Source: Candidatus Melainabacteria bacterium (lineage in GTDB: Bacteria > Cyanobacteriota > Vampirovibrionia > Obscuribacterales > Obscuribacteraceae). From it: 64,000 nucleotides of DNA. Shown here one piece after another: positions 62,347 through 64,000 of the stretch. Location: NCBI GenBank assembly GCA_016212515.1, contig JACRFZ010000059.1:1-64000 (forward strand), written 5' to 3'. The notes below the pieces were generated by a model that had not been told where the DNA came from, made no database searches, and saw only the letters and a program-made list of their open reading frames with translations. A program made the position numbers and the translations under genes. The number at the start of each line of letters is the position of its first letter. Position 1 is the stretch's first letter.

Positions 62347-62937
62347 ATGCCAGAGTCCTGTTTGCAAGATCCCCGACTTATCCTTGGCGTTGAGCCTGAC
62401 ACCTCCCTTTCGGAGATAGAGGAAGCGGCACGCCGACTGAAAGAGCGTCTCGCAAGTCTCCAGGACCAACGCACTCAAAAGGTCCTGGAAAGCATCGAAC
62501 GCGCCCTCACAGCCATCAAAGAGGGTCAACAAGGCAACGCCGCCACACAGGAGCGCCTCAACAGCCGCCTGCGCCTCGGTCAACTCTGCCTGGCCTCAGG
62601 CATGATCTCCATCGAGCAACTTGCTGAGGCGATGGAACTACAGAAGCAGTCCACCAACGCCGATGTACCGCTGGGAGAGATTCTGCAAGAAAGACATTTT
62701 ATCTCCCAGGAAGAACTGGATGGTTTACTCATAGCCCAGGACTTAATTGAGGGCGTGGAAGAGTGTTCTGATCAAGAAGCTCTCAGACTTCTGGCCATGG
62801 ATCTTCTAACGGAGGAAATGGTAGCCATAAGCCTTCTTGAAAAACGCTTTGCCTCAAGTTCACTCTCCGAGGTGTTGGCCAGAAGAGGATGGTTGTCAAC
62901 CGAGCTTTTCGAAGCCATTTTCAAACCCAGCCTTTAA
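62347..62937 (+). CDS. MshEN-like domain protein with a J-like N terminus
   Basis: 196 aa. Residues 8-60 (LILGVEPDTSLSEIEEAARRLKERL) follow the start of a DnaJ-type helical pattern but lack HPD. Then come a pilus-ATPase N-terminal-type unit (RLGQLCLASGMISIEQLAEAMELQ, about 77-100, then LGEILQERHFISQEELDGLL) and a weaker second one. No ATPase domain. Third such protein in the window. The ATG at 62347 is preferred over an ATG at 62287 within the repeat-flank. Confidence 0.65.
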   Translation: MPESCLQDPRLILGVEPDTSLSEIEEAARRLKERLASLQDQRTQKVLESIERALTAIKEGQQGNAATQERLNSRLRLGQLCLASGMISIEQLAEAMELQKQSTNADVPLGEILQERHFISQEELDGLLIAQDLIEGVEECSDQEALRLLAMDLLTEEMVAISLLEKRFASSSLSEVLARRGWLSTELFEAIFKPSL

Positions 62938-63113
62938 GCCCCCTATTTTTTTCATTTTGATGGACAACCAATCCCGGAAGCCAAAATCCTCTTCCGCCCG
63001 CCTAAAATTCCACTCCCCGAAACCCTTACAGAGCAAGCCTTTGCAGACTCGGCAGCGGTCGATGAAACATAATATACATTATCGGAACCAATCGACGCCG
63101 GAAAGAACACGCT

Positions 63114-64000
63114 TTGCACAGTAACGAACCCACCTATTTCCTATCCAGCAAACGCATCGGCTTTCGCCACTGGCAGCAGGAGGACCTGCCCCTGGCCCTT
63201 GCGCTCTGGGGCGACAGGCAAGTAACCAGACTCTTTTATAAAGAACCGCTCAGCCCGAGCCAGGTAAGCGAGCGTCTGCACTTGGAAATTGCCGGCGCCG
63301 GAGCGCACCGCATACAGTACTGGCCGATCTTCCGCCTGGAGGATGGTGCACATTTAGGTTGTGCCGGACTGCGACCGGCGAGTGCCTCCCGTCTGGAGTT
63401 CGGAGTGCACCTCAAACCACAGTTCTGGGGGCAAGGTTATGCCACCGAAGCCGGCACCGCCGTAATTACTTACGCCTTTCAGATGGACCTTTGCGACAGC
63501 CTTTTCGCCGGTCACCATCCGGACAACGGGGCCTCCCGCAACACCCTTTTGAAACTGGGCTTTCTCGGCACCACAGCCACTTACTACCAGCCCACCGGCT
63601 TACTTCATCCCTCTTACCTGTTATATAAGCGGAAGCCGCCCTTTTCAGTGCGGGCGGCCCGGAAGGAAGACGGCAAGGCCCTGGCCATCGTTCATTGCCA
63701 ATCTATAGAAGCCACCTTCAGGGCTTCGCTGCCCAAGTATGTAGAGGCGCGGTCCCTTGAGCACTGTGAGCGTTCCTGGCAAGAGCGACTGACCGTCGCT
63801 AGCGAAAACACACTGGTGCTCTGTGCCGGCGAGCAAATAGTCGGTTTCGCCTGCGTGGGTCCCTGCCCTGATTCCCCACCGGAAAGCCGGACGGGCTTGC
63901 TGGAGCGTATATATCTACATCCTTCAGCCTGGGGCCAGGGTCAGGGGCGGATTCTCCTTGACTGGTGCCAGGAGAGGCTGCGAACGCTGGGCTACACCAG
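63114..64000 (+). CDS. Double-GNAT acetyltransferase, partial at right edge
   Basis: Open from a TTG at 63114 (GGAAAG nine bases upstream) to the end of the window, 295 codons. First GNAT domain (about 1-170) is RimJ/RimL-like: RIGFRHWQQEDLPLAL, EFGVHLKPQFWGQGYATEAG, HPDNGASRNTLLKLGF. A second begins near residue 178 (FSVRAARKEDGKALAIVH) and reaches ERIYLHPSAWGQGQGRILLDW (Q/RxxGxG motif) where the window ends. N-acetylates unknown amines or protein N-termini. No ATG in the first 50 codons. Confidence 0.8.
   Translation, partial: MHSNEPTYFLSSKRIGFRHWQQEDLPLALALWGDRQVTRLFYKEPLSPSQVSERLHLEIAGAGAHRIQYWPIFRLEDGAHLGCAGLRPASASRLEFGVHLKPQFWGQGYATEAGTAVITYAFQMDLCDSLFAGHHPDNGASRNTLLKLGFLGTTATYYQPTGLLHPSYLLYKRKPPFSVRAARKEDGKALAIVHCQSIEATFRASLPKYVEARSLEHCERSWQERLTVASENTLVLCAGEQIVGFACVGPCPDSPPESRTGLLERIYLHPSAWGQGQGRILLDWCQERLRTLGYT

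Overview
The window looks like chromosome of a non-photosynthetic member of the Cyanobacteriota, most likely a Vampirovibrionia (Melainabacteria) lineage such as the Obscuribacterales. This is inference. It rests on a DUF3370-type protein (a family I know mainly from cyanobacteria), a minC-minD-minE-rodA operon, many exported TPR and coiled-coil proteins, stand-alone copies of the type IV pilus ATPase N-terminal (MshEN-like) domain, and no photosynthesis genes. I see no insertion sequence, prophage, rRNA or CRISPR array; there is one tRNA.

Layout. 1-1.8 kb: end of a PQQ-propeller protein, an MqnP/UbiA-type prenyltransferase and a small unknown gene. 1.7-10.1 kb: a tight six-gene minus-strand operon (UbiA-like prenyltransferase, dikinase-like phosphotransferase, BtaA-like aminocarboxypropyl transferase, dolichol/phytol-kinase-like membrane protein, GNAT-like protein, AMP-forming ligase) that looks like an undescribed lipid or prenyl-metabolite pathway. 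10.1-15.2 kb: YqeY, glutathione peroxidase, a protein with two kinase-like domains, a TPR protein. 15.2-18.7 kb: rodA and minEDC. 18.8-27.9 kb: MeaB, coiled-coil protein, NagA, Sel1 lipoprotein, MshEN-like repeat protein, TPR protein, lipase maturation factor, DUF3370 protein.

28.0-30.5 kb is a short plus-strand run: ferritin-like protein, a SelW/Rdx-type selenoprotein encoded through an in-frame TGA (28531-28533) with a SECIS-like hairpin just downstream, a ferrochelatase with a Cys-rich tail, and a LON-domain protein. Conventional ORF calling breaks the selenoprotein at the TGA and so misses it. It is the clearest hidden gene here.

30.5-50.7 kb holds envelope and regulatory genes: a large unknown protein, FKBP, a truncated GspE-like protein, START-like and thioredoxin-like exported proteins, a NarL-type two-component pair, a LysM protein, an RluE-type pseudouridine synthase coupled to a Dnmt2-like methyltransferase, MltG, and a large exported protein next to a DUF3142 protein. 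50.7-64 kb: M1 aminopeptidase, MBL-rhodanese protein, coiled-coil and rhodanese proteins, FAH-family enzyme, tRNA-Leu(UAA), a membrane protein, a SulP transporter fused to a beta-carbonic-anhydrase-like domain, an 8-bp-period tandem repeat, a third MshEN-like protein and the start of a double-GNAT protein.

Functional themes are cell shape and division (Min, RodA, MltG), redox and iron (GPx, SelW, ferritin-like, HemH, rhodaneses), RNA modification (RluE, Dnmt2-like) and exported scaffold proteins of unknown role.
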